Shown: one piece after another, positions 8,138 to 16,836 of the stretch
Layout of the letters: the number at the start of each line of letters is the position of its first letter
Position numbering within the stretch: position 1 is the first letter of the stretch
Assembly: GCF_000463075.2 (NCBI RefSeq)
Contig: NZ_AVAQ01000023.1
Coordinates: 1 to 64,000, forward strand
Length of the DNA: 64,000 bases
Direction of reading: 5' to 3'
Origin: Lactiplantibacillus plantarum EGD-AQ4
GTDB lineage: Bacteria > Bacillota > Bacilli > Lactobacillales > Lactobacillaceae
The notes under the pieces: generated by a model
What the model was told of the DNA's origin: nothing
Seen by the model: the letters and a program-made list of their open reading frames with translations, nothing else
Databases searched by the model: none
Position numbers and translations under genes: made by a program

Positions 8138-9307
8138 TCAAGCTTCGTTGAGCGTCACCCGACTCATTGCCAGTAACGCCACTAGGGTAATCGCACTGCC
8201 GATGATAAACACGGTCGCGATACCGACGTACCTGGTTATGACGCCGCCGAGTGCGATACCAATCGGCATTGAAATATTCGTGCAAGACATCATCGCACCG
8301 TTCACCCGCCCCAATAGTTCGCCGGGCGTTTTCAATTGGATCAAAGTGAATAGCGACACATTCACAAAGCCCCCCGCCATGCCAATCACCATCATCGCAA
8401 TCAAGGTGGTGCCGATACTGTGCGTCAACACCATGAACGTCACCGCGACCGTCATCGTGGTCAAAGCCAGCAGTAATTTGGTCTTAAAAGTTGTTTTAAC
8501 AAAATTGATCAGAATGCTGCCAGCCACTACTCCAATGATAAACAACGCTTGTGCCAAGCTGTAGACGACGGCACTGGCATGTAAGGTTCCCCGCGTCCAG
8601 ATGATATTCAGCCCTAGCACGGGGCCAATCACCATATTCACGATGACAGCTAGTAAAATCAGCGTTCGCAACATTGGGTTATGATAGACGTAAGCTAAGC
8701 CAGCATACCAATCCCGGGTTTGCACCTGCTCAACGCTCACTTGTTCAGCGTGGCCCACCCGTTTATGTACAATCACGATACAACCTAGCGAGACCAAGAA
8801 CGTCAGACCATTGATCAAAACGAAATCAGCTAGCGAGACGAACGCAACCAGACTACCGCCAGCTAACATGCCCACTAATTGCGCGCACACCTTAACGCCT
8901 TGGTTCATACTATTGACGCGCTGTAATTGGTCAACTGGGACAATTTGCGGAATTAATGCATTCTCAGCCGGATCAAAAACAGTTCCCAGAATTTTAGCGA
9001 TAAACGCGACCCCCACCAGCGTCCAAATATTAAGCGCAAAGCCATAATACAAATAAGTGGCAACGCCCATTAATATGGCTTGTAACCCGTCAATCGTCAT
9101 CATCACTTTGGTCTTAGGAAATCGGTCAGCCAAATACCCCGTCAAGACATTCAACACGACTAACGCATTGAACGTCCCAGAAATCAGGCCAATCGTTGTG
9201 GAATTATCAGTCAGTCGATACAGATACCACATAATCGCAATATCAAATAAATTATTACCGAATTGCGATGTCGACTCTCCAGCAAGGAGGACGTAAATAT
9301 TTTTCAT
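8138..9307 (-). CDS. MFS transporter, macrolide-efflux-like
   Basis: A 389 aa protein with about 12 membrane segments. The opening GESTSQFGNNLFDIAIMWYLY and the loop TGYLADRFPKTKVM (motif A) match the MFS subgroup with macrolide efflux proteins of the Mef type and enterobactin exporters. FDPAENALIPQIV after helix 4 is also typical of that group. Substrate unknown. The ATG at 9307 has only a weak GAAGTG ribosome site. Single gene convergent with the preceding unknown gene. Confidence 0.85.
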   Translation of the reverse strand: MKNIYVLLAGESTSQFGNNLFDIAIMWYLYRLTDNSTTIGLISGTFNALVVLNVLTGYLADRFPKTKVMMTIDGLQAILMGVATYLYYGFALNIWTLVGVAFIAKILGTVFDPAENALIPQIVPVDQLQRVNSMNQGVKVCAQLVGMLAGGSLVAFVSLADFVLINGLTFLVSLGCIVIVHKRVGHAEQVSVEQVQTRDWYAGLAYVYHNPMLRTLILLAVIVNMVIGPVLGLNIIWTRGTLHASAVVYSLAQALFIIGVVAGSILINFVKTTFKTKLLLALTTMTVAVTFMVLTHSIGTTLIAMMVIGMAGGFVNVSLFTLIQLKTPGELLGRVNGAMMSCTNISMPIGIALGGVITRYVGIATVFIIGSAITLVALLAMSRVTLNEA

Positions 9308-9740
9308 TGAATCACTTCACTTTAGCTTTGGATTGTTGATGATGCTGTTCATTGGACTTGATTAGAAATGCGCCGAGTGCTGAGGTGACAGGAAAGGTGA
9401 ATGATTTCATTTTAGCACGTTGTCACAGCGAATTTAAATCAAATTTTAATCGTATTATAATATTATCAGTCAGCCCATCATTTTCCGCGTATGTATTGCC
9501 AGCAGCTTTATGATTCTTAACCCACAGCTGTTTATTCAAATCTCATTTCTCGTAGATTTCATACCCTTGTAAGTCCGACAGATCCTGAATTAATGCGACT
9601 CTCTCATTGCCACAATCAGCCAACGTCACGATCCAATATAATTGCGATTATAACTTGCTTGCTGGGCATGGCTGCCTCGAAGGAATCGTTTGTCAATTAT
9701 CCGAAAATAGTCCCGTTGCCCACTCAGACAAGTGCAACGC
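9308..9740. other. Intergenic region without a visible gene
   Basis: AT-rich around 9425-9470, where TATAAT-like boxes occur on both strands (for example ATTATAATATTAT). This is the likely promoter zone of the MFS gene. No coding region with a ribosome site was found. Confidence 0.35.
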
Positions 9741-9784
9741 AAAAACGCCACGATACGCGCCAATCTAGGCGGTATCGTGGCGTT
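9741..9784 (-). terminator. Intrinsic terminator after the TMEM175-like operon
   Basis: AACGCCACGATAC (9744-9756) pairs perfectly with GTATCGTGGCGTT (9772-9784); an A-run at 9741-9745 provides the T-run on the minus strand. Confidence 0.85.
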
Positions 9785-9788
9785 CTAA

Positions 9789-10007
9789 TCAATGACGGCG
9801 TTTCAAAAAATGCTCAAATTCTTGATTAATTGCTGCACGGACTTTTGGTTCATGTAAGTCGGCATGTTCAGCATCCTTCCCACCCGTGACTTGGCTGACC
9901 ACTTGTAAGTAGCCGAACAAGACTTGGCTGGGGTCCAGATGGTACTGCTTGGCTAACGTGACCGCCAAATCATAGCGGTCCGGGCCTAATAAACTAGAAT
10001 AATCCAT
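9789..10007 (-). CDS. Small protein of unknown function, coupled to TMEM175-like gene
   Basis: A 72 aa soluble protein starting MDYSSLLGPDRYDLA. I chose the ATG at 10007 because GGGAGG lies about 10 bases upstream and the stop codon of the preceding gene overlaps it (TGATG), a sign of translational coupling. The open frame runs further upstream, but that part is in the wrong frame of the membrane protein gene. Predicted mostly helical (LAVTLAKQYHLDPSQVLFGYLQVVSQ). I recognise no family. Its tight link suggests a role with the channel. Confidence 0.7.
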   Translation of the reverse strand: MDYSSLLGPDRYDLAVTLAKQYHLDPSQVLFGYLQVVSQVTGGKDAEHADLHEPKVRAAINQEFEHFLKRRH

Positions 10008-10681
10008 CACTGTGTGCCTCCCTTCGCCTGCTCTAATTGATGACTCATCCGTAAATATGCGACAAAGTGAAAGATGATGCCGCTCGCCAGCAGGATCACC
10101 CCGAGCCAGACCGACCAAAACGTCGCGATGATCGCTAACGCGTAGATCGTCACGCTACGCACCGGGTCCAGTTTGATTGCAGTATAGAAAGCCATGGAGA
10201 TCCCCGGTTTTTTTAAGACTTGATGATGATGCAAATACGCATACATCAGGTAAAAGGTCGCAGAAATAAAGAGCGCGACCAAATCGTACACGATAAAGGC
10301 CGTCTGCATGTCTTGGCGGTTGCCAGTCGTCAGCGCATCCGCCACTAACGACATCGGATAATCGATCAACGTAATGCTGAATAACATCAATAGGTTCAAC
10401 ATGTTTAAATTACGGTCGATGCGTTGCAACATATTGAAATAATCATGGTGAAACAACCACAAAGTGCCGACGTAAAAATATGAAAAGACGTACGACAACA
10501 TTAACGGCCACTGCGCCAGTATCGCTGGTAGTAAGTGGCCGGGCTGATAATTCGGAATATGAAATTCCAACACTAAAATGGTAATCAGAATCGCAAATAT
10601 GCCATCACTGAATGCCTGAAAACGGTCTGTTTTGATGACGTCACCCCCACAGCGTTTTAGGATATCATAACTCTGAATCAA
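10007..10681 (-). CDS. TMEM175 (DUF1211) family potassium-channel-like membrane protein
   Basis: A 224 aa membrane protein. DRFQAFSDGIFAILITILVLEF near the N-terminus is the RxxxFSD signature of the TMEM175 family, whose bacterial members are K+-selective tetrameric channels with six helices per subunit. About six membrane segments can be seen. The start is uncertain: the frame opens with TTG at 10681, but the strong GGGGGTG ribosome site lies further in, where only GTC and ATC codons precede Lys-Thr-Asp-Arg. Initiation at a non-standard codon near 10636 is possible. It is divergent from the MMPL gene and followed by a coupled 72 aa gene. Confidence 0.8.
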   Translation of the reverse strand: MIQSYDILKRCGGDVIKTDRFQAFSDGIFAILITILVLEFHIPNYQPGHLLPAILAQWPLMLSYVFSYFYVGTLWLFHHDYFNMLQRIDRNLNMLNLLMLFSITLIDYPMSLVADALTTGNRQDMQTAFIVYDLVALFISATFYLMYAYLHHHQVLKKPGISMAFYTAIKLDPVRSVTIYALAIIATFWSVWLGVILLASGIIFHFVAYLRMSHQLEQAKGGTQ

Positions 10682-10692
10682 TTACTGTAATT
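10680..10692. promoter_or_regulatory. Palindrome between the TMEM175 and MMPL genes
   Basis: AATTACTGTAATT is a perfect 13-base dyad in the short divergent promoter region. It could be an operator, but no regulator gene adjoins it. Confidence 0.3.
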
Positions 10693-10786
10693 AACTTTTC
10701 AAACTGGCGACAAAACCGCTAATCTCAGGACTGATATGGTAAGATTAGCGTAACAAAAAGTAATTGATGTGGGGGCGTCAAGACGA

Positions 10787-13471
10787 ATGCGAAAATTATT
10801 AAAACCAAAATGGCTATTTTTATTTTTCTGGGGGATCGTAGTGTTAGCAAGTATTGTGATTTTGCCAAACATCACCACATTTGTGAATGAACAAACAACC
10901 ATGCCACAAAATCAACGAACCACTGCCAAATACCAACAGCAATGGGGCCACGGATTAGCGGACACCCGTTCACTAACATTGGTCTTCAGCAATCCCAACG
11001 GTAAGTTGACGAAAGCGCAACACCGTCAAATCACCAAAGTGTTAGCGAAGCTGAATCGCAAAGCGGATACGTACGGGCTAGTGCAGCTTCGCACCGCGAC
11101 TGGTATGACCAATGACCGCCAATTATTACGGTCTAACGATGGCTCGACCGAACTCGCTTTAGCTGCGGTCCAAACTTCTCGAGCTGACCTGCCGATTATT
11201 GCCAACCAACTCAACAACGCGATTGCTGCCGACGGACTGACGACCAGTGTGACGAGTTCTGACCTGGTCTACCAGCAACACGTGTTGCGGCAAGGGCGTG
11301 CCTTACTGGTGGTCTACCTGATTGGGGCGGTTATCACGCTGATGATACTCGGCCTGATTTTTAAATCACTATTAGTGCCGTTATTGAATCTGGGCTGCCA
11401 GGCCGTCACCTTGATTACCACGGTCAGTTTCATTACCAACAGTCATTTGGTGTGGCACTGGCCACTCACGGCAAGTGCCCTGGGCTTAGCCGGACTAGTG
11501 AGCTTACTGTTAACGCCAATTCTGACTTGGTCATTCATGCGTGCATACTGGCGGTCGGCAGCAGATGAAACGCCTGAAGCAGTTGGCCTCAAAATTCTAA
11601 CGACGCACTATCGCCAATGGGGATTGACGATTATTCCGTTGATGCTGATCACGCTGATTGCGCACTGGACGGCTTTCATCACGCTGGCTAGTGCTTGGAC
11701 GATTGCGGTCGCCCTGATGATCACGCTACTCGCCGTTCCTACGCTGAATGACGCCTTTGTCGGTTGGCTGGGCGATAGCCTCTTTTGGCCTGGCACCAAC
11801 GCTTGGCAGCCGCGGTCTCACAATCTCTGGGGTCAATTAAGCCGATTTAGTCACTGGCAACCGGCCTTAGGAATTGTCGCCAGTGCCCTGTTAATCGTTC
11901 CGGGCATTCTCAGCGCGAATCAACAATTTGCGGACGACAATTTACGCCCCTGGCAGCAGGGACAATTAACCAACGCAGAACTCGGCCAACAACTGGTCCA
12001 AGCGCACTTTGGTACTGGGGCGACGGGGCCAATCACGATTACCCTGCAAGGCACTCAGAACTTGACCAACCAACGCGCGCTCCAAACGATTGATCAATTG
12101 ACGCGTCAACTAACCGCGGTGCCAAATGTTAATCGCGTCATCTCAGTCACCCGACCGACCGGCCAACCGATTGCTAGTTTTTACGTCAATCATCAGCTGT
12201 CCGCCATCAATATTGATTTGGCTGGCAAACAAACCAGCGTGGCGCAACTACAACGAACGCTGGCGAGTGACCAAAAAACGTTAAAACAAGCCGCAACGAG
12301 TAAGCACACTAAGTCTGTCGATCAACTCTCGGACCGCATCAATGATTTGGCCGACTTGAACGACCAGCTAAATGACCAACTGCAAACGGTCGATAAACTG
12401 TTAACGCCATCAGCGGACAACAAACAGCCGACCGAGCAGACTGACGCTGAACAACTGCACCGCGCCTTGCGCAAGCTCGATCGTTTGACCAGCCGCACCA
12501 CGACCGCACTCGACCACCTTGTCAGTGCCCAAACGGCCGTTGCGACTGAAGCTGGCCACGTGGATCAACACGTTCATGACGTGACCCAATCACTCAAACA
12601 AACGACCGCACCGTTTAAGACGTTATTGGCGTCATTGGCAGCCACCCACAGCTATTTAGAAAGCTTGGCAGATAGCGAAGTGGGCCGCAGCTTCTACCTA
12701 CCCGCGAACGCCGCCACCAATCAAGCTTACCAAAACAGCTTGTTTACTAACGTTAGCAGCGATTCGAACATGACCCAACTGACCGTGCTCCTCAAAACGG
12801 CACCAGGTGACCAAGCCAGTCGGCAAACGTTACGCCAGCTTGAGGCGGTAACTCACGCTAGTTTATTGGCCACGCCGCTCAAAGCCGTAAAAATCTCAAC
12901 GACAGGCATTACCGCGCAACAACAGGCCCGCCATCAGTTGGTCAACCAGCACGCACTAAAGTGGACCGTTGGTGTCGTGGGGATTCTAGTCATCGCGCTC
13001 TGGCTAGGCTTACGCTCGTTCTTACTGAGCGCCCTCTTAACTGGCGGTTTAGCCGCACTAACCATCAGTAGTTGGGGCTGGACACAACTGATCATGACCC
13101 AGTGGCAACACGCCGGCCTGCTGAGCAGCGCCGTCTTCCTCAGCAGCCTGGTAATTCTAGCGCTACATTGGCTAACGATTACGTTGCTGGCAGTCGATCG
13201 TCAAAACTGGTTCCACCACTTTGATGCCCAGCGGTTAAAGGCCCATTTCTATGCGTGTGGACAACTTGTCTGGCCAATCACGCTGCTTGAATGCGGCTAC
13301 CTGTTGCCACTCTGGTTAACGGCCGCGCCTAATCTAAAAGGGCTCGCGCTAATGAGTCTGATTGGAATTGGCCTGAGCAATCTAATCGTACCGGCGACGC
13401 TACCAGGCCTGATTCGTTGGACGGTTAGCTTTCCACGGTGGTCGCAATTACTGAAACGCCGCTCAATGTGA
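10787..13471 (+). CDS. MMPL/RND-type membrane transporter
   Basis: An 894 aa protein of the MMPL family. The layout is one membrane segment (residues ~10-30), a large outer loop, a block of membrane segments (~165-330), a second large outer loop that includes a Q/T/D-rich coiled-coil-like part (about residues 480-600), then a second membrane block to the C-terminus. Family members export lipids, siderophores or drugs with the proton gradient. The frame opens with GTG at 10769. I prefer ATG at 10787 because GGGGGCG lies 10 bases before it and inside the longer form. No accessory subunit or regulator adjoins it; a terminator follows. Confidence 0.85.
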   Translation: MRKLLKPKWLFLFFWGIVVLASIVILPNITTFVNEQTTMPQNQRTTAKYQQQWGHGLADTRSLTLVFSNPNGKLTKAQHRQITKVLAKLNRKADTYGLVQLRTATGMTNDRQLLRSNDGSTELALAAVQTSRADLPIIANQLNNAIAADGLTTSVTSSDLVYQQHVLRQGRALLVVYLIGAVITLMILGLIFKSLLVPLLNLGCQAVTLITTVSFITNSHLVWHWPLTASALGLAGLVSLLLTPILTWSFMRAYWRSAADETPEAVGLKILTTHYRQWGLTIIPLMLITLIAHWTAFITLASAWTIAVALMITLLAVPTLNDAFVGWLGDSLFWPGTNAWQPRSHNLWGQLSRFSHWQPALGIVASALLIVPGILSANQQFADDNLRPWQQGQLTNAELGQQLVQAHFGTGATGPITITLQGTQNLTNQRALQTIDQLTRQLTAVPNVNRVISVTRPTGQPIASFYVNHQLSAINIDLAGKQTSVAQLQRTLASDQKTLKQAATSKHTKSVDQLSDRINDLADLNDQLNDQLQTVDKLLTPSADNKQPTEQTDAEQLHRALRKLDRLTSRTTTALDHLVSAQTAVATEAGHVDQHVHDVTQSLKQTTAPFKTLLASLAATHSYLESLADSEVGRSFYLPANAATNQAYQNSLFTNVSSDSNMTQLTVLLKTAPGDQASRQTLRQLEAVTHASLLATPLKAVKISTTGITAQQQARHQLVNQHALKWTVGVVGILVIALWLGLRSFLLSALLTGGLAALTISSWGWTQLIMTQWQHAGLLSSAVFLSSLVILALHWLTITLLAVDRQNWFHHFDAQRLKAHFYACGQLVWPITLLECGYLLPLWLTAAPNLKGLALMSLIGIGLSNLIVPATLPGLIRWTVSFPRWSQLLKRRSM

Positions 13472-13530
13472 CGTGGCGGCATGACTGCTTCGTACTAATA
13501 ACTAAAGTTCTCGTTCTAGATCAAGCTCAT

Positions 13531-13576
13531 AAAAGGCCGTTCTAAGCTGACCGTGTGTCGCTTAGAACGGCCTTTT
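13531..13576. terminator. Bidirectional terminator after the MMPL gene
   Basis: AAAAGGCCGTTCTAAG (13531-13546) pairs perfectly with CTTAGAACGGCCTTTT (13561-13576). It serves the MMPL gene and the convergent 126 aa gene. Confidence 0.9.
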
Positions 13577-13610
13577 TGAGACCACCTAATTTTGAAATTC
13601 GATTTCGGTA

Positions 13611-13991
13611 TTATCGCCGACGCCACCAGTGGTAACCTAGCCACAACAAGAGGCTACCAACCATGACGCCGCCAATTAACGTGACATTGTAAGCACGCCG
13701 TTTGATTCGATACGATTGTGGGGTGATTGAATTTGAATCGGAATGCTGAAGGTGGCTGGTTCGTATCGAAAACACTGGCTTGCTAGTCCGGCTATTCATC
13801 AGCCAGACTGGCGTTACGGCATCAATTGGTTGTGCACCCGTTGTCATCCGTGCAGTTGTCCGCAGCTGAATCCGCGGCCGTTGCCGTGCGTGCGCGACCT
13901 GCCACTGACTAATACCCCCAATTAGTATCAGTGTGCTGATGCCAATAATGACTAGACCTTTTAACCACCATCGCGTCCGTTGTCCCCGCAT
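13611..13991 (-). CDS. Two-helix membrane protein of unknown function
   Basis: A 126 aa protein starting MRGQRTRWWLKGL. It has a membrane segment at about residues 8-26, a basic ~70 aa outer region, and a second segment near the C-terminus ending GYHWWRRR. The frame is open further upstream to 14165, but that part overlaps the terminator of the adhesin gene. The ATG at 13991 has GGGGGCG at proper distance, so I chose it. The topology (outer loop between an N- and C-terminal helix) resembles small sortase-locus or envelope accessory proteins, but I cannot name a family. Confidence 0.6.
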   Translation of the reverse strand: MRGQRTRWWLKGLVIIGISTLILIGGISQWQVAHARQRPRIQLRTTARMTTGAQPIDAVTPVWLMNSRTSKPVFSIRTSHLQHSDSNSITPQSYRIKRRAYNVTLIGGVMVGSLLLWLGYHWWRRR

Positions 13992-14147
13992 GTGCAACGC
14001 CCCCATAATTGTGCCGATTCCTAACGATACTTCAAACCATACACGCTCTGAATGATTTTGGCACCCCAGCAGATTCGTTGCGTCAACATCTAAACGAATA
14101 CCGTCCAGCGATTTCCAACGATAACTGACGCCATATCTTAGGCGTTC

Positions 14148-14179
14148 AAAAAAGAACCCCAGCACACTTGCTGGAGTTC
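14148..14179 (-). terminator. Intrinsic terminator after the 769 aa surface protein gene
   Basis: On the minus strand GAACTCCAGCA pairs with TGCTGGGGTTC around a 4-base loop and is followed by six T (14153-14148). Confidence 0.85.
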
Positions 14180-14231
14180 CGTGTAAAACAACTCAATTGG
14201 ATCTCTCATCCATCATAATGACCGACTCAAT

Positions 14232-16541
14232 TTAGCCGTGCCGACGCCGCAGATAAACGGCACCAGTCCCGGCCAGCAACAAGCTGAGCAAACCAGCGAG
14301 CATCATTAATAATGACGTTGGTGTTTCAGACGTTTGTGGGAGTCCTTTTCCGTGGTCTGTAGCAGCACCAGTGGTCCCAGTTCCAGCAGTCGTGCCGTTC
14401 AAACCGGTTCCTGAGGCTAACGTCCCTGAACCATTTGAAGTAGTCACGCCCTGACTGGCAGCTCCCGGCAAACTTGGCGCTGGTGCACCAGGTTGGCTAG
14501 GATTAGTTGGCAACGTCCCATTTGGTTGACTTGGTGCGCTCGGTACGGTGACACCGGGCACACTTGGCTGACTCGGTGTGCTTGGGCTAGTGGTACCAGG
14601 CTGACTCGGTTGACCTGGTTCGGTCGTTCCGGGTTTGCTTGGTTGCCCAGGTTGACCTGGTTCAGTTGTTCCAGGTTCACTTGGTTTACCGGGTTCTTCG
14701 GGCTGTCCTGGTTCAGTTGTTCCAGGTTTGCTTGGTTTGCCTGGTTCTTCGGGTTGTCCTGGTTCAGTCGTCCCCGGTTCGCTCGGTTTCCCGGGTTCTT
14801 CGGGTTGTCCTGGTTCAGTCGTCCCCGGTTCGCTCGGTTTCCCGGGTTCTTCGGGTTGTCCTGGTTCAGTCGTCCCCGGTTCGCTTGGTTTGCCAGGTTC
14901 TTCAGGTTGGCCGGGTTCAGTCGTCCCGGGCTCACTCGGTTTCCCGGGTTCTTCGGGCTGCCCTGGTTCAGTCGTCCCCGGTTCACTTGGTTTGCCAGGT
15001 TCTTCAGGTTGGCCGGGTTCAGTCGTCCCGGGTTCACTTGGTTTGCCAGGCTCTTCTGGTTGGCCGGGTTCACCTGGCTGACTCGGATTCGTGACTGGTT
15101 CATCAGTCGCGGAAACGGTCACCGCCGCGGTCTGACCGGCTTTGATTGTAAACGGCAATAGTGTTGCATTCAGTTCATAGCCCGTTGGTGCAGCCGTTTC
15201 AACAAACTGGTAGTCGCCAGCGGTTAAACCAGTCACAGTCAATTGACCAGCTGCATCGGTCTTCAAGTTGGATTGCAATACTTTACCATTGGCATCCCGC
15301 AGTTCGTAGACTGCGCCTGCTAAAACTTTCTTAGTCGTCGCATCAGTCTTCGTCAACGTGACATCACCAGTTGCCGGCACGACCGGCGTCTTCTGATCAT
15401 CTTGACTCACATCTAGCGAAATCAACGTTTTCGGCGTTCCCAAGGTAAAGGTCAACGGCTTCGAATTCAGCTCATAGCCTTCTGGCGCCTTGGTTTCAAC
15501 GAATTGATAGTTTCCTTCTGCTAATTTTTCAACGGTCAACTGACCATTGGCATCCGTTGTTAAGCCGGATTGTAACACCTTGCCGGTACTATCTTGGAGG
15601 TCATAAGTGGCACCAGCTAGCACGGCCTGTGTATCAGCATCATGCTTGGTTAACCGGACACTATACTCCTGCTGAGCGCTTCCGTTGCCACCAAACACAA
15701 TATCGGCATCTGCCGCCACATCCAAGCCATTCAAGGAAGCGGTATCATTCCAAACATTGCCAGCAGCGGGATCAACATTTTCTGGTTTCGTTCGATAATT
15801 CAGGATGAACTTACTGGTTACATTCGTAAAAGAAAATGTGATGATATTGCCATCGACCGCAACCGTTGGCGTCACCGTCCGACCCGGTACTTCCATCCCG
15901 TTCACGACATTGACCAAATACGCTTGAACGGTATCTGGTAAAAAGGTTTGGTTCGGTCCTAACGTATCCGTGATGACAACATTCGGATTATTGCCAGGTT
16001 GAACGGTGATATGCCAGAACAGCGTGGTCGGTGAACCTGCTTCATCCGACGTAAATATCGATCCACTCTTAGCAATGCTCCGTTCATCTCCCGAAATCGT
16101 TGAATTACCATTTGCGTTAATCGTTAACGTCCCGTGCCGATTCTGCAACTCACTGATCTGATCATTGAACGTGATGGTCCCCGTGGGATCTCCAGCCTTA
16201 TACGTGAACGTTCCAATAGTTACCCCATCGGCATCCACCACTGGAAAACTGACGTTGTTTTGAACCTTGACGTTAGTTGGAATACCTACCGTAACGGTAT
16301 CACCGGCGTTCAAAACTTCAGAATCTGGAATCTGCCAATTATAGGTCACTTGATATGACGTGGTCGTATTCAACGAACTGGACGGTGGCATCAACTGACC
16401 GTTCTTATCATACACTTGAGCACTATTGGCATCCAGACCACTGACACTTACTTCCTTGGCATGCGCCGTAGACCCCAACACAAATAGCGTCAAAATTGCC
16501 ATCAACACACTTAACAAAAAACCTATTCGCTTTTTTCGCAT
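14232..16541 (-). CDS. LPQTSE-anchored surface adhesin with CnaB domains and 17-residue repeats
   Basis: A 769 aa cell-wall protein. In order: a signal peptide (RKKRIGFLLSVLMAILTLF, cleavage near AHA-KE); an adhesin-type beta domain (~35-280) with YNWQIPDSEVLNAGDTVTVGIP; two Cna-B/prealbumin-like domains (~285-470) with LTKxDAxTxxVLAGAxYxLxDxxGKVLQS and YQFVET(K/A)AP(E/T)GYELN, where the Lys and Glu can form an isopeptide bond; about eight PGQPEEPGKPSEPGTTE repeats; a Pro/Ser/Gly linker; and LPQTSE, a hydrophobic stretch and RRRHG for sortase. I chose ATG at 16541 because GGGGAGGAG lies just before it. The N-terminal domain is homologous to that of the surface protein encoded at 26252-28126. 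Confidence 0.92.
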   Translation of the reverse strand: MRKKRIGFLLSVLMAILTLFVLGSTAHAKEVSVSGLDANSAQVYDKNGQLMPPSSSLNTTTSYQVTYNWQIPDSEVLNAGDTVTVGIPTNVKVQNNVSFPVVDADGVTIGTFTYKAGDPTGTITFNDQISELQNRHGTLTINANGNSTISGDERSIAKSGSIFTSDEAGSPTTLFWHITVQPGNNPNVVITDTLGPNQTFLPDTVQAYLVNVVNGMEVPGRTVTPTVAVDGNIITFSFTNVTSKFILNYRTKPENVDPAAGNVWNDTASLNGLDVAADADIVFGGNGSAQQEYSVRLTKHDADTQAVLAGATYDLQDSTGKVLQSGLTTDANGQLTVEKLAEGNYQFVETKAPEGYELNSKPLTFTLGTPKTLISLDVSQDDQKTPVVPATGDVTLTKTDATTKKVLAGAVYELRDANGKVLQSNLKTDAAGQLTVTGLTAGDYQFVETAAPTGYELNATLLPFTIKAGQTAAVTVSATDEPVTNPSQPGEPGQPEEPGKPSEPGTTEPGQPEEPGKPSEPGTTEPGQPEEPGKPSEPGTTEPGQPEEPGKPSEPGTTEPGQPEEPGKPSEPGTTEPGQPEEPGKPSEPGTTEPGQPEEPGKPSKPGTTEPGQPEEPGKPSEPGTTEPGQPGQPSKPGTTEPGQPSQPGTTSPSTPSQPSVPGVTVPSAPSQPNGTLPTNPSQPGAPAPSLPGAASQGVTTSNGSGTLASGTGLNGTTAGTGTTGAATDHGKGLPQTSETPTSLLMMLAGLLSLLLAGTGAVYLRRRHG
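14600..15080 (-). repeat. Tandem 51-base repeats in the surface protein gene
   Basis: About eight copies of a unit coding for the 17 residues PGQPEEPGKPSEPGTTE, followed by two shortened units. Copies differ mainly at silent positions, some being identical over more than 40 bases, so unequal recombination could change the length of the wall-spanning region. Confidence 0.9.
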
Positions 16542-16586
16542 ATGCTCCTCCCCCATTCAAAAAAAGCCTAACAACCTAACTTTTCC

Positions 16587-16612
16587 GGCCTAACCATCGG
16601 ATGGTAGCGGCC
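16587..16612 (-). promoter_or_regulatory. Hairpin in the leader of the surface protein gene
   Basis: GGCCTAACCATCGGATGGTAGCGGCC holds GGCC/GGCC and ACCATC/GATGGT arms. It sits about 50 bases upstream of the start codon, followed toward the gene by two GTTAGG repeats and a T-run (16567-16560). Role unknown. The remaining part of 16542-16836 shows no gene. Confidence 0.35.
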
Positions 16613-16836
16613 AAACGCCGGTCAGTCTTTTGCGCTAATCGGTTCCATATGTACAATACTGCAACTCACTAGGTAGCGACGACTAATAACTTTCATTTGC
16701 CAACTAACTGAACAAACTGAACCTGCTTTCCTGACTTGATTAAACGCGTCATCCCTACACAAAAACCAGAAGCTTACTTGCCGCACTCAAAATATAATCA
16801 GCTATGCGTTGTGCCAGTTCTTATTTAGCATTAAAG

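Noticed and set aside
14444-15161. Long open frames on both strands across the proline-repeat region of the first surface protein
   Set aside because: They arise because tandem 51-base repeats without stops are open in several frames. They lack ribosome sites and have low-complexity products.
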